Source: Motilibacter rhizosphaerae (GTDB taxonomy: Bacteria; Actinomycetota; Actinomycetes; Motilibacterales; Motilibacteraceae). From it: a DNA stretch of 64,000 bases. Below the pieces are notes generated by a model. It was given only the letters and a program-made list of their open reading frames with translations. It did not search any database and was not told the DNA's origin. Position numbers and translations under genes: made by a program. The DNA lies in the NCBI RefSeq assembly GCF_004216915.1, contig NZ_SGXD01000005.1:186001-250000 (forward strand). Direction: 5' to 3'. How positions within the stretch are numbered: the first letter of the stretch is position 1; every line of letters starts with the position of its first letter. Below, one piece after another: positions 37,960 through 46,076 of this stretch.

Positions 37960-38721
37960 ATGAGCGCGCCAGATCCTGCGCCGGCGCAGGAGGTCGAGGT
38001 CGTCGCCGCGTCCGCGGACCGAGCGACGGTGCGCTGTGGCAGCACGTTCGTCAAGATCGACTCGGATCGGGCGCGGGCGGAGGCCGAGGTCGCCGCGATG
38101 CGCCTGGCGCCCGTGCCCACACCGCAGGTGCTCTGGCACGAGCCTCCGGTCCTCGCGCTCGCCGCCGTACGCGGGACACCGCTCGGGCGCGTGGGACACC
38201 CCTCGACCGCGTCCGCGCGCGCCTGGACGGCTGCCGGCGCTGCAGTCCGCCGGCTCCACGACGCGCCGCTGCCACCGCGTACGGGGCCGAGTGCGGAGGA
38301 CCTCGCGAGGCGGCTGGCCGCTGAGTGCGACTGGCTGCGCGCGGAAGCGGCGCTGCCGTACGACCTGCTCGCCCGTCGGCGCCGGCAGGCGGAGAGCGTC
38401 CTGCGACCGTGGGAGCCGGTCTTCGTCCACGGGGACCTGCACGTCTCGCACGTGTTCGTCGACGGCGACGAGGTGACGGGCATCCTCGACTGGTCCGAAG
38501 CGGGGCAGGGAGATGCGCTGCAGGACATCGCGACGCTGACGCTGTCGCAGGAGCAGCACCTCGACGACCTCCTGTCCGGATACGGTCGGGACGTCGACTT
38601 GGACGTCGTGCGTGGCTGGTGGGCCTACCGCTGCCTCACGGCGATCCGCTGGTTGAGCGAGAACGGGTACGGCGACCCCGCGAGCCTCCCGGAGGCCGAG
38701 CTCCTGCGCAGGATGGACTGA
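37960..38721 (+). CDS. Aminoglycoside phosphotransferase family kinase
   Basis: 253 residues, shorter than full APH. Catalytic loop FVHGDLHVSHVFVD with the Asp, and the metal Asp in GILDWSEAGQGDALQDIA, are present. The N-lobe Lys is in STFVKIDSD. Substrate unknown; family members phosphorylate antibiotics, macrolides or metabolites. It is a single gene, oppositely oriented to the other small-molecule kinase. Confidence 0.82.
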   Translation: MSAPDPAPAQEVEVVAASADRATVRCGSTFVKIDSDRARAEAEVAAMRLAPVPTPQVLWHEPPVLALAAVRGTPLGRVGHPSTASARAWTAAGAAVRRLHDAPLPPRTGPSAEDLARRLAAECDWLRAEAALPYDLLARRRRQAESVLRPWEPVFVHGDLHVSHVFVDGDEVTGILDWSEAGQGDALQDIATLTLSQEQHLDDLLSGYGRDVDLDVVRGWWAYRCLTAIRWLSENGYGDPASLPEAELLRRMD

Positions 38722-38727
38722 CGACGC

Positions 38728-39135
38728 TCAGCCGGCGCCCAGCTCGCCGAGCAGCGTCTGGACACGGCGCTTGATCTCGTCGCGGATCGGGCGTACGGCG
38801 TCGACGCCCTTGCCGACAGGATCCTCGAGCTCCCAGTCGAGGTAGCGCTTGCCGGGGAAGACGGGGCAGGCGTCGCCGCAGCCCATCGTGATGACGACGT
38901 CGGAGGCCTGGACCGCGTCGGTCGTCAGGACCTTCGGGACCTGCGTGGAGATGTCGATCCCGACCTCGGCCATGGCCTGGACCGCGGAGGGGTTCACGGC
39001 GTCCTTGGGTGCCGAGCCCGCGGAGCGGACCTCGACGGTGTCGCCGGCGAGGGCGGTGAGCCACCCGGCGGCCATCTGGGAGCGGCCGGCGTTGTGCACG
39101 CAGACGAACAGGACGCTGGGCTTGCTGCCGGTCAT
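38728..39135 (-). CDS. arsC: Arsenate reductase, LMW-phosphatase fold
   Basis: 135 residues. The P-loop VCVHNAGRSQ gives C12 and R18. Two further cysteines, C86 and C90 in MGCGDACPVFPG, complete the thiol relay as in thioredoxin- or mycothiol-coupled ArsC. Reduces arsenate to arsenite. ATG overlaps the aquaporin stop as ATGA, and it is the last gene of the ars operon. Confidence 0.92.
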   Translation of the reverse strand: MTGSKPSVLFVCVHNAGRSQMAAGWLTALAGDTVEVRSAGSAPKDAVNPSAVQAMAEVGIDISTQVPKVLTTDAVQASDVVITMGCGDACPVFPGKRYLDWELEDPVGKGVDAVRPIRDEIKRRVQTLLGELGAG

Positions 39136-39872
39136 CGCGGGATCTCCAACGGCGTAGCGGGGTGGGGGACGAGGACGTCGTCGGCGGTGCTGCCGGCGTC
39201 AGGGTAGAGAGCGAGGACGAGGGCGGTTCCGAGCAGTCCGCCGACCAGCTGTGCGGCGATGAAGGGTGGCGTGGACGCGGGGGCGATGCCTGCGAACGTG
39301 TCGGTGAAGACCCGGCCGAGGGTGACAGCGGGGTTGGCGAACGAGGTTGAGCTGGTGAACCAGTAGGCCGCACCGACGTACGCGGCGACCACCGGAGCGG
39401 CCAGGGCCCCACGCCCGGTGCGGGCGAGGGCGAAGACGAGCGTGACGAGCACGCAGGTGGCGACGGCCTCGCCGAGCAGGTGCCCACCCGTCGCGCGGTG
39501 GGTGTGCGAGATCTCCAGCGCCCGCAGCCCGTACATGGCATTGGCGAGCAGGCTGCCCGCGACCGCCCCGACAGCCTGCGCCCCGACGTAGGGCAGGAGG
39601 TCGCGGGCAGCTATCCCCGTGCGCGTACGGCGGCCAAGAGCCCAGTCGACGATGCTGACGACGGGGTTGAGATGAGCGCCGGAGACGGGTCCGACCAGCA
39701 GGATCAGCACGGTGAGCCCCAGGACGGTGGCCGTGGAGTTCTCCAGCAGCTGCAGGCCGATGTCGTTCGGCGAGAGCTGCTGCGCGGCGATGCCGGACCC
39801 GACCACGACGGCGACGAGCAGGCAACTGCCGAGCCCTTCCGCGAGCAGCCTCCGGGGGAGCGGGACTCTCAC
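39132..39872 (-). CDS. Aquaporin/MIP channel of the ars operon (AqpS-like)
   Basis: 246 residues, six helices. The two half-helix motifs are SGAHLNPVVS (NPV for NPA) and FANPAVTL. GTG 39872 overlaps the arsM stop as GTGA, and its own stop overlaps arsC. Aquaglyceroporins conduct uncharged arsenite, and a channel beside ArsC in place of an active pump is known from Sinorhizobium (AqpS). Here it would let arsenite out downhill once ArsC forms it. Confidence 0.88.
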   Translation of the reverse strand: MRVPLPRRLLAEGLGSCLLVAVVVGSGIAAQQLSPNDIGLQLLENSTATVLGLTVLILLVGPVSGAHLNPVVSIVDWALGRRTRTGIAARDLLPYVGAQAVGAVAGSLLANAMYGLRALEISHTHRATGGHLLGEAVATCVLVTLVFALARTGRGALAAPVVAAYVGAAYWFTSSTSFANPAVTLGRVFTDTFAGIAPASTPPFIAAQLVGGLLGTALVLALYPDAGSTADDVLVPHPATPLEIPR

Positions 39873-40780
39873 CGGCAGCCGCACGACCCGGACGGGTGCC
39901 CGGCGCTGCAGCACTCCGCCTTCGCCGCTGGCGCGCAGCACGAAGCCTCGGCCCCGGTGGAGCAGCAGGCTCCCTCCACGTCGCCGGCGGACGTCAGCCC
40001 GGACGCGGGAGCCGTCGCCCTCGCCTCGGTGGTGGCTGCGGTGGGCTTCGTGGCACGGACGATCGCGCCGTGCAGGCCCTCGGCGGCTTCGTGGGTGAAC
40101 TCGACGGTCGCGTCGACGAACCCGGCGGCGGCGAGGCCCTCGAGGTACTCCCTGCGGGACAGGGCTCCGGCGATGCATCCGGCGTAGCTGCCCCGCTCGG
40201 CGCGCTGAGCCGGAGTGACGTGGTCCTCGGCGACGACGTCCGAGATCCCGATGCGACCGCCGGGGGCGAGGACCCTGAACATCTCCGCGAGGACAGCGGT
40301 CTTGTCGGTAGAGAGGTTGATGACGCAGTTGGAGATGATGACGTCGATTGTCCCCGCGGGCAGCGGGATCTCCTCGATATGGCCCTTGAGGAACTCGACG
40401 TTCGTGGCGCCGGCCTTCTCCTTGTTGGCCAGGGCGAGAGCCAGCATCTCGTCTGTCATGTCCAGGCCGTACGCCTTGCCGGTGGCACCGACCCGCTTCG
40501 CCGACAGCAGCACGTCGATCCCGCCGCCCGAGCCGAGGTCGAGGACACGCTCGCCAGGCTGCAGGTCAGCGACCACGAGCGGGTTGCCACAGCCGAGGGA
40601 GGCCGCGACAGCCTCCGCGGGCAGCCCGTCGAGCTCGTCGGTCGCGTAGCGCGCAGCGCCGAAGGCGTCCGTCTGGTCGAGAGCATCCGCGCTGCCGCAA
40701 GACCCGTGCCCACCCGCGGCGACCACGCGAGCCGCTGCGGCGTAGCGCTCGCGCACCTGCTCCCGCACGTCCTGGTCCAT
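39869..40780 (-). CDS. arsM: Arsenite S-adenosylmethionine methyltransferase with Cys-rich tail
   Basis: 303 residues. SAM site VLDLGSGGGIDVLL. The As(III)-binding cysteines are C64 (SLGCGNP), C152 (SNCVINLS) and C202 (YAGCIAG), matching the three essential ones of characterised ArsM; C28 is in GGHGSCGS. Methylates arsenite to volatile or less toxic forms. The tail after about residue 250 has CC pairs (EGACCS, ASCCAP, AECCSA) and ends CGCR, which could bind metal. AAGGAGGGAG precedes the ATG. First gene of arsM-aquaporin-arsC, divergent from arsR. Confidence 0.93.
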   Translation of the reverse strand: MDQDVREQVRERYAAAARVVAAGGHGSCGSADALDQTDAFGAARYATDELDGLPAEAVAASLGCGNPLVVADLQPGERVLDLGSGGGIDVLLSAKRVGATGKAYGLDMTDEMLALALANKEKAGATNVEFLKGHIEEIPLPAGTIDVIISNCVINLSTDKTAVLAEMFRVLAPGGRIGISDVVAEDHVTPAQRAERGSYAGCIAGALSRREYLEGLAAAGFVDATVEFTHEAAEGLHGAIVRATKPTAATTEARATAPASGLTSAGDVEGACCSTGAEASCCAPAAKAECCSAGHPSGSCGCR

Positions 40781-40798
40781 GCCGGCTCCCTCCTTGGG

Positions 40799-40856
40799 GC
40801 ATCGACGACCGTCGATGCCTGCTCAGACTGTGGCCTACGGATCGACACTCGTCAAT
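40799..40856. promoter_or_regulatory. Two ArsR operator boxes between arsM and arsR
   Basis: ATCGAC-GACC-GTCGAT (40801-40816; perfect palindrome, extended to GCATCGAC/GTCGATGC at 40799-40818) and ATCGAC-ACTC-GTCAAT (40841-40856; one mismatch) share half-site, spacer length and orientation. They are 40 bp apart centre to centre. The first lies close to arsM and the second near the arsR start. CAATAT (40853-40858) overlaps the second box and may be the arsR -10. Confidence 0.65.
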
Positions 40857-40876
40857 ATCCCGTGCATGCTGACCTC

Positions 40877-41215
40877 ATGACGACCGTCCTGCCACTGGCC
40901 GACGATGCGACGGCCCCACTGACCGCGGCGGCGCTGTCGGCCGAGGAGGCAGAACGGCTGGCGGTCCTGCTCAAGGCGGTGGCCGAGCCCACGCGGCTGC
41001 GACTGATCTCGCTCGTCGCTGCTCATGAGGGCCAGGAGGCGTGCGTGTGCGACCTCACCGAGCCCGTCGGACTGTCCCAGCCCACGGTGTCGCACCACCT
41101 GAAGGTGCTCGTCGACGCCGGGCTGCTCGAGCGCGAGAAGCGCGGGGTGTGGGCCTACTACCGACTGGTGCCGGGGCGGCTCGAGGACGTCGCGCGGGCG
41201 CTGCTGCTTGGGTGA
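40877..41215 (+). CDS. arsR: ArsR/SmtB arsenic-responsive repressor
   Basis: 112 residues. Winged helix with recognition region LSQPTVSHHLKVLVDAGLL and an EACVCDL motif, the As(III)-binding CxC of the E. coli/R773-type alpha-3 site. ATG 40877 is chosen; an in-frame GTG five codons upstream is possible. Divergent from arsM. The two palindromic boxes between them are its probable operators, giving coordinated induction by arsenite. Confidence 0.9.
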   Translation: MTTVLPLADDATAPLTAAALSAEEAERLAVLLKAVAEPTRLRLISLVAAHEGQEACVCDLTEPVGLSQPTVSHHLKVLVDAGLLEREKRGVWAYYRLVPGRLEDVARALLLG

Positions 41216-41218
41216 GCT

Positions 41219-41645
41219 CAGCCCCTCTCTGCTCCGCTGTGAAGCGCCGATAATGTGCATTATGTCGTGTCCGTGGCCGGTGGGCACTGCCCGGAGCCCG
41301 CAGCGGGTCCAGCGCGTCTCGCGTCGGCGCCCAGGAGCACTCTGCTTTGGCTGCACGCCCCCATCCCCGAGGGGCGTCGAGCTCGTCGAGGACCGAGACA
41401 TGCTGCCCTCCGTGCCGGTCGCGCTTGACGGGCGCCACTGGTTGGCGCGGTTGGACAGTGGTCTCGGCTATGGGGCCGCGCGCAGGCCTGGCAGAGCTTC
41501 CCGCGGTGCCTTGCACCGTGTGCTCCGGTAGTCGACATCGAAAGGGAGCCTCTGGTGTCCCCTCGGAGAGGCTCCAGCCGTGGCCGGGGTCTCCTCTGGG
41601 CAGGGAGGCGTCGGTCCCGACGTCACAGGTTCGTACTCTGACGCG
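41219..41645. other. 427-bp gap without a recognised gene; contains an AT-rich palindrome
   Basis: No convincing frame runs through this stretch; its short frames lack family features. ATAATG-TG-CATTAT (41250-41263), a perfect palindrome in otherwise GC-rich DNA, stands 32 bp after the arsR stop. The last 90 bp lead into the leaderless lipoprotein gene. Base composition falls toward the right. Confidence 0.5.
41634..41639 (+). promoter_or_regulatory. -10 element of the lipoprotein gene
   Basis: TACTCT followed by six bases and ATG 41646 gives a leaderless start. Confidence 0.4.
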
Positions 41646-42200
41646 ATGGAACCAGCACGAGGCCGGCTGCGTCTGATGGTCGTGAAGGATGGGCTCAGGG
41701 TCGTCCCGGTGGCAGTCGCAGCAGCTGCACTCCTGGGGTCCGCAGGGTGCTCACATGCACAGCACCTGCACCCGAGTTCGTCGTCCACCTCCTCACCGTC
41801 GCGAGTCGCCCAGCCGTGGTGGCTGAGCAGCTTGCCCGGCGTGTCACCAGGGGCGTACAGCACCTGCGGCCCGCCGGTAGCTATCCGCGTGCGCGGCGAA
41901 GTGACGAGTGTCGGGGACTGCGCTGGTGATCTGTACGCGCCCGCGCCAGTAGTGAGCCTCAGTGTCGGCGAGTCCTTTGATATGCACGTGGTGCCCGCCG
42001 TAAGTGGTCAACGCAAGCCGCGGTTTGCACTCCCTGACCCTCCCCCTAAGGGGGCCGTCGTCCTCTACGCGCGGAGCAAGGATGGGGAAACGGGCAGCTT
42101 TCGTGCTGTTGCGGCGGGATCGGTCGAGCTCTCGACCCTAGGCTGCAAGCTGTCGGCGCCCGACAAGCGGTGCGTTGTGGTGCGCGTAGTCGTGAAGTAG
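41646..42200 (+). CDS. Putative lipoprotein of unknown function
   Basis: 184 residues. A basic N terminus is followed by a hydrophobic core (VVPVAVAAAALLGSAGCSHA) ending in a lipobox-like SAGC, so it is likely lipidated and cleaved by LspA. A Ser-rich stretch follows. The rest is a small beta-rich domain with a late Cys pair (LGCKLSAPDKRC). No family recognised. Codon choice is less GC-extreme than in neighbours. It converges on the RHS fragment across a 19-bp inverted repeat and may belong to the same acquired segment. Confidence 0.6.
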   Translation: MEPARGRLRLMVVKDGLRVVPVAVAAAALLGSAGCSHAQHLHPSSSSTSSPSRVAQPWWLSSLPGVSPGAYSTCGPPVAIRVRGEVTSVGDCAGDLYAPAPVVSLSVGESFDMHVVPAVSGQRKPRFALPDPPPKGAVVLYARSKDGETGSFRAVAAGSVELSTLGCKLSAPDKRCVVVRVVVK

Positions 42201-42300
42201 GCGGTTGCGTCACGCGCGTCTCTTGGTGATTGTTGCTGTAGTTGTCGAAGCGCCCCGAACTGGTGCAGTCGGAGGCACAGGTGAGCGACTGCAATCGTCT

Positions 42301-42349
42301 CCTTCCGGCCGGAGTAGCGCCAGACCAAGCCGCTACTCCGGCCGGAAGG
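42301..42349. terminator. Perfect 19-bp inverted repeat, bidirectional terminator
   Basis: Arms 42301-42319 and 42331-42349 are exact reverse complements (CCTTCCGGCCGGAGTAGCG and its mate) with an 11-base loop. It stands between the convergent lipoprotein and RHS genes, the expected place for a shared terminator. No T-run. It is longer and more exact than other terminators here and could also be the trace of a mobile cassette end. Confidence 0.6.
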
Positions 42350-42425
42350 TTCGCCGACATCTCTCAGGCAGGCTGCGGGACCAGTCCTTATCAGAGGACT
42401 CCTCGTCGAGGGCGTGAGCGGCGCG

Positions 42426-43622
42426 TCAGCTGCACGCGTTCCACACGTCACTGAAGGCGTCAACAGAGGAGCCGGCCACCGGCTGACTCAGAACTTGACT
42501 GCCCTTCATCTGAATAAATGCGGCAGAAGGACCACTCCGCATATATCCGCTGACTGTGTTGAGAGAAGCCGGATTAGTCATGTACTCGGCATCGACCCAG
42601 CAGAAGTACTCCCCGAGCTCGGAAGCTCCGGCGGTAGGTGCGGCCGCTGCGCCGAGTACGAAGTTGCACCCCGTGTCCACAGCAACAGCAGTACCCACGC
42701 CAACCGCGTCAGCAATCAACTTCTTGGTGTCGCTGCTGAAGGCGTCAACGGTGGCGTTGTAGGCGTCATGGAACGCGGTCGCGTTCCGCACGAAGTCGCC
42801 GAAGGACTGCCCGCTGGGGTCCGTGTAGTCCACGGAGTCCCCGCCCGCGTACAGGTAGGTGTTGGCTTCCTGGCCGCTGGGGTCGGGCTGGGTGAAGCGC
42901 CCGATCTGGGGGTTGTAGTAGCGGGCACCGAGCTTGTACAGACCGGTCTCGCTGTCGAGGTAGCCGCCGGTGTAGCGCAGGGGGTTGCCGTTGGTGACGG
43001 TGGTGGCGGTGCCTGCTGCGGCCGGGGTGACGCCGGAGGTCTTGCCGAAGGGGTCGTAGGTGTAGGTGCCGACGAGCGCGCCGTTGGTGTCGATGAGGGC
43101 GACGACGGTGCCGAGGTTGTCGGTCAGGTAGTAGTAGATGCTGCCGCCGGTGAGGTACGCGACGGGCTCCCCGCCGGGGGGTGCGGATGAACCGGTCGGT
43201 GGCGGTGCCGCTGGTCTGGCTGGTGAGTCCGACGGGGCTGTTGAGGTAGCTGGTGGTGCTCGAGCCGATGGTCTTGGCGGTCCGCTCGTCGTTGCCGGTG
43301 CCGGCGTAGGTGTAGCTGGTGGCGGTGCCGGCGTTGACGGTGGCGGCCTGGTCTCCGCGGGGGTAGGTCCAGGTGCTGGCGGTGGCGTTGATGGCGCCGG
43401 TGAGCTGGTTGCCGTCGCCGTCGTAGGACCAGCCGGTGGTGCTGCCGTTGCGGCTGGTGAGCTCGTCGGCGGCGTTGTAGCCGTAGGTGTGGGAGTCGAC
43501 GTTGACGCCGTTGGAGTAGGTGACGTCGGAGAGCCGGTTGCCGTCGAGGTCGTAGCTGTACGTCCACTCGGCGGTGGTGCTGCTGCCGGAGACGGTCTCT
43601 GTGGCGTCGGTCAGGGGGAAGG
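42426..43622 (-). pseudogene. RHS-repeat protein C-terminal fragment with frameshift
   Basis: The reading frame on the minus strand from about 43622 contains RHS/YD repeats: YSYDLDGNRLSDVTYSNG, YGYNAADELTSRNG, and SYDGDGNQLTGA. After IRTP (43182) the coding continues in another frame with GGEPVAYLTGG and later YYNPQIGRFTQPDPSGQ, the conserved end of the RHS core. Removal of one base from the run of six G (43176-43181, plus strand) would restore the frame. A variable tip of about 130 residues (SFGDFVRNATAFHD to VWNACS) follows the core. The N-terminal shell is missing: the frame has no start and abuts the truncated hydrolase. Remnant of a polymorphic toxin, and no immunity gene is seen. Confidence 0.75.
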
Positions 43623-44513
43623 GACGCCGGGGGTGGCGGTGAAGGCCGTGTAGAACCAGGCGAGGTAGTCCTTCTCCCGGCCGGCGGTGAGCATCTCCGG
43701 CAGTCCCGCGATGCGGTGGAACTCCGCGAACCATGCGGTCCTCCCCTCCCCCTCGACAGTCCAAGGACCACTGGGCATCGCCTCCAGCACGGCCAGCCGA
43801 CGGACGAGCTCGGGCCGAGCGGCGGCGAACGCGAAGGCGGTGGACCCACCCCAGTCCTGTCCGGCGACGAGGACGGGCCCGAGGTCCAGCGAGGTGACGA
43901 GGGAGGTCACGTCGGAAGCGCCTGTCGGTACGTCGTTGGGCAGCTGCCCGGCCTCGGAGTCCCCCAGGCCGCGCAGGTCCAGCGCGTACACCGTGTAGTC
44001 ACCCGCGAGCCGCGTCATGACCTCGCGCCAGGCGTACCAGGTGTTCGGGAACCCGTGGAGCAGAAGGAGCGGGTCGCCAGAACCGCCGACCACGTAGTGC
44101 AGACGGGCGTCGTCGGTCTCGTGCCACGCGTGGGAGAAGCCCGGCGGCGGTTGCGCGGCGGGGACCGGCACGGCCGGGTACGGCGCCGGGAGCTCCGGCT
44201 GGAGCGGACGCCACCGCTGCACGTGCAACGGCTCGTCGGGGTCGACGACGAAGCTGGCGGACAGCTGGCGGAACCGCACCGTGTGTGGTTGGCGTGCGTG
44301 CTGGTCCAGCGCCGCCTGTGACTGCCAGACCTCGTAGCCGAGGATGCGGCTGTCGTCGACCGGGTCGAGCGCGACGTCGAAGCGGATGAGACCGCGATCC
44401 AGGGCGCGCGTCGCCGCGGCCAGCTCCTCGACCGCTCTCCTCGCCTGCTCCTGCGCGCCGGCGCGCACCCGGAGCTCGACGACCAGCGTCAGCTGCTCGC
44501 TCCCCTCGGACAC
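43611..44513 (-). pseudogene. Truncated ABM-alpha/beta hydrolase (epoxide hydrolase-like) fusion
   Basis: GTG 44513, with GGAGG upstream, opens a 300-residue frame. Residues 1-100 resemble an antibiotic-biosynthesis-monooxygenase (dimeric ferredoxin-like) domain (LTLVVELRVRAG, RFDVALDPVDD). From about 120 an alpha/beta hydrolase follows, with LLLLHGFPNTWYAWREVM and nucleophile elbow GQDWGGSTAFAF. The protein ends at TPGVPSP, about 90 residues after the elbow, so the cap and the C-terminal Asp/His of the triad are missing. The stop lies exactly where RHS sequence begins. It is therefore probably inactive, cut by a deletion or insertion. Confidence 0.72.
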
Positions 44514-44787
44514 CGGTGCCTCCTGCCGATGCACGCCCACCCCACCGCCTGGTGGCTCGAGCCCCCTATCGAAAGCCGCCCAGAGCAGGTGCGCCAAAGG
44601 CTTTCCGGTCGTCGGCGGGGTCCACCAGTGCGGAGGTGCGGTGGACGAGCATCTCGTGCTCCCGCACGCTCCCCCACCGCTCGCCCTCGGGCCCACCTCT
44701 GAGCCGGGCGGCGGACCGCCGCTCGGCAGCGGTCAGGCGGTCGGGCCGCGCTGTGTGCGGGATCCCCAGAGGGGGCAGGTATGCGGC

Positions 44788-45207
44788 ATGACGGCCGACG
44801 GCCCGCCGACGGACCCGTCGCGGCACCCCCAGTACGTCGAGGTCCCGCTGCCCCATGACCTCGAGTCCCCGCGCCTCGCCCGGACACGGGTCGAGGAGAT
44901 CCTCGCCAGCTGGCACCTCGACCGGCTCGTCGACCCGGTCAAGCTCGCCGTCAGCGAACTGGTCACCAACGCCGTCCGCTACGGCCGCCCGCCCCTGCAG
45001 GTGATCCTCCGCCGCTGGGACAACGAGGTCCTCGAGCTCGACGTGCGCGACGCCGACCCGAGCCCTCCTCGGCACCGCGAGCCGGACACCGACACCCAGT
45101 CCGGCCGAGGCCTCGGCATCGTCGAGGCACTCGCCAACACCGTCGAGGTCGAGCAGGTCCCTGAGGACGGCAAGGTCGTGCGCGCCCGCTTCGCCCTCGA
45201 CGACTGA
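44788..45207 (+). CDS. RsbW-like ATP-binding anti-sigma kinase
   Basis: 139 residues of a HATPase_c domain. VSELVTNAVRYGRPP holds the N-box Asn, and GRGLGIVEALANTVEV the G-box. These small kinases bind sigma factors or phosphorylate STAS antagonists, opposite to SpoIIE phosphatases such as that at 16571. ATG 44788 is chosen at the first plausible start. There is no adjacent sigma or STAS gene. Confidence 0.84.
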   Translation: MTADGPPTDPSRHPQYVEVPLPHDLESPRLARTRVEEILASWHLDRLVDPVKLAVSELVTNAVRYGRPPLQVILRRWDNEVLELDVRDADPSPPRHREPDTDTQSGRGLGIVEALANTVEVEQVPEDGKVVRARFALDD

Positions 45208-45355
45208 GCCCGCACCCCGGCGTGACGGCCGAGCGGGCGAGCCCTCCCGGCGCTCCTCGAGGCGGTGCTCGCCCGCGGCCGGGTCAGGGACCGCTCAGGA
45301 GCCGCTTCCAGCGAACCTCAAGTCGATCTCCAGTGCGGCTCGCCACCCTGGCGCC

Positions 45356-46072
45356 ATGACGACGACGAAGGCCGCATGGCCGACACAGATCCTGCTCCCC
45401 GGGCAAGCCGCCGCACCGGACGGCCCGGTCGACATGGCGAACATGTACTTGTTCCACCACGCGTTCCGCCGCGACCTCGACCGCTTCCTGCGAGCGGTCC
45501 CGCACGTCGCCCTCGACGACCTGGACGCGTGGCGGCGGCTCTCGGCGCGCTGGGGCGTGCTCGTGGGCCAGCTGCACCACCACCACGAGGCCGAGGACAC
45601 CGTGCTCTGGCCTTGGCTGCGCGAGCGCGCGACGCCCGAGCAGCTGCTGGTGCTCGACGCCATGGAGCAGGAGCACGACGAGATCGATCCCGGCCTGGCC
45701 CAGGTCACCGCGGCGCTGGCAGCGCTCGCGTCGGCCGGCGGTGAGCGCGCCGGCACTCGGGCGGCGTTGAGCGTACGGCTGGCGGGCGTGCGCGAGGTGC
45801 TCGACCGGCACCTCGGCCACGAGGAGACGGACGCGATCGCGCTCCTGCAGCAGGTGACGACGCAGGCGGAGTGGGTCGCGCTGGAGAAGCGCTTCAGCAA
45901 GGGCCAGCCGCCGACAGCGGTCCTGCAGATGCTCCCCTGGGTGGTGGACGGCGTCGACGAGCACCTGCTGCGGCGCGTCCTCTCGTCCGCCCCGGCGCCG
46001 ATGCGGCTGCTCGTACGGTTGCTCCACCCGCGGTTCTCGCGCCGGGAGCGCGAGATCTTCGCGACGACCTGA
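45356..46072 (+). CDS. Hemerythrin-like HHE cation-binding protein
   Basis: 238 residues. The four-helix hemerythrin fold is indicated by FHHAFRRDLDRFLRAV, QLHHHHEAEDTVLWPWL, EQEHDEIDPGL and HLGHEETDAIALL, giving the H-x-x-x-E, H-E and H-x-x-x-D iron ligands. It may bind O2 or NO or store iron. The C-terminal region (about 165-238) is an extension found in actinobacterial members. It ends 4 bp from the convergent AfsR-like gene. Confidence 0.86.
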   Translation: MTTTKAAWPTQILLPGQAAAPDGPVDMANMYLFHHAFRRDLDRFLRAVPHVALDDLDAWRRLSARWGVLVGQLHHHHEAEDTVLWPWLRERATPEQLLVLDAMEQEHDEIDPGLAQVTAALAALASAGGERAGTRAALSVRLAGVREVLDRHLGHEETDAIALLQQVTTQAEWVALEKRFSKGQPPTAVLQMLPWVVDGVDEHLLRRVLSSAPAPMRLLVRLLHPRFSRREREIFATT

Positions 46073-46076
46073 GCGG

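Noticed and set aside
40877-41215. arsR as a generic SmtB zinc sensor
   Set aside because: The CVC motif in the recognition-helix region and linkage to arsM/arsC point to arsenite.
41208-41538. Short frames after arsR
   Set aside because: No ribosome binding site, no family resemblance and overlapping in both strands; treated as non-coding.
44514-44787. Possible gene between the truncated hydrolase and the RsbW-like gene
   Set aside because: Frames here are extensions or shadows; no start with ribosome binding site and no recognisable domain.
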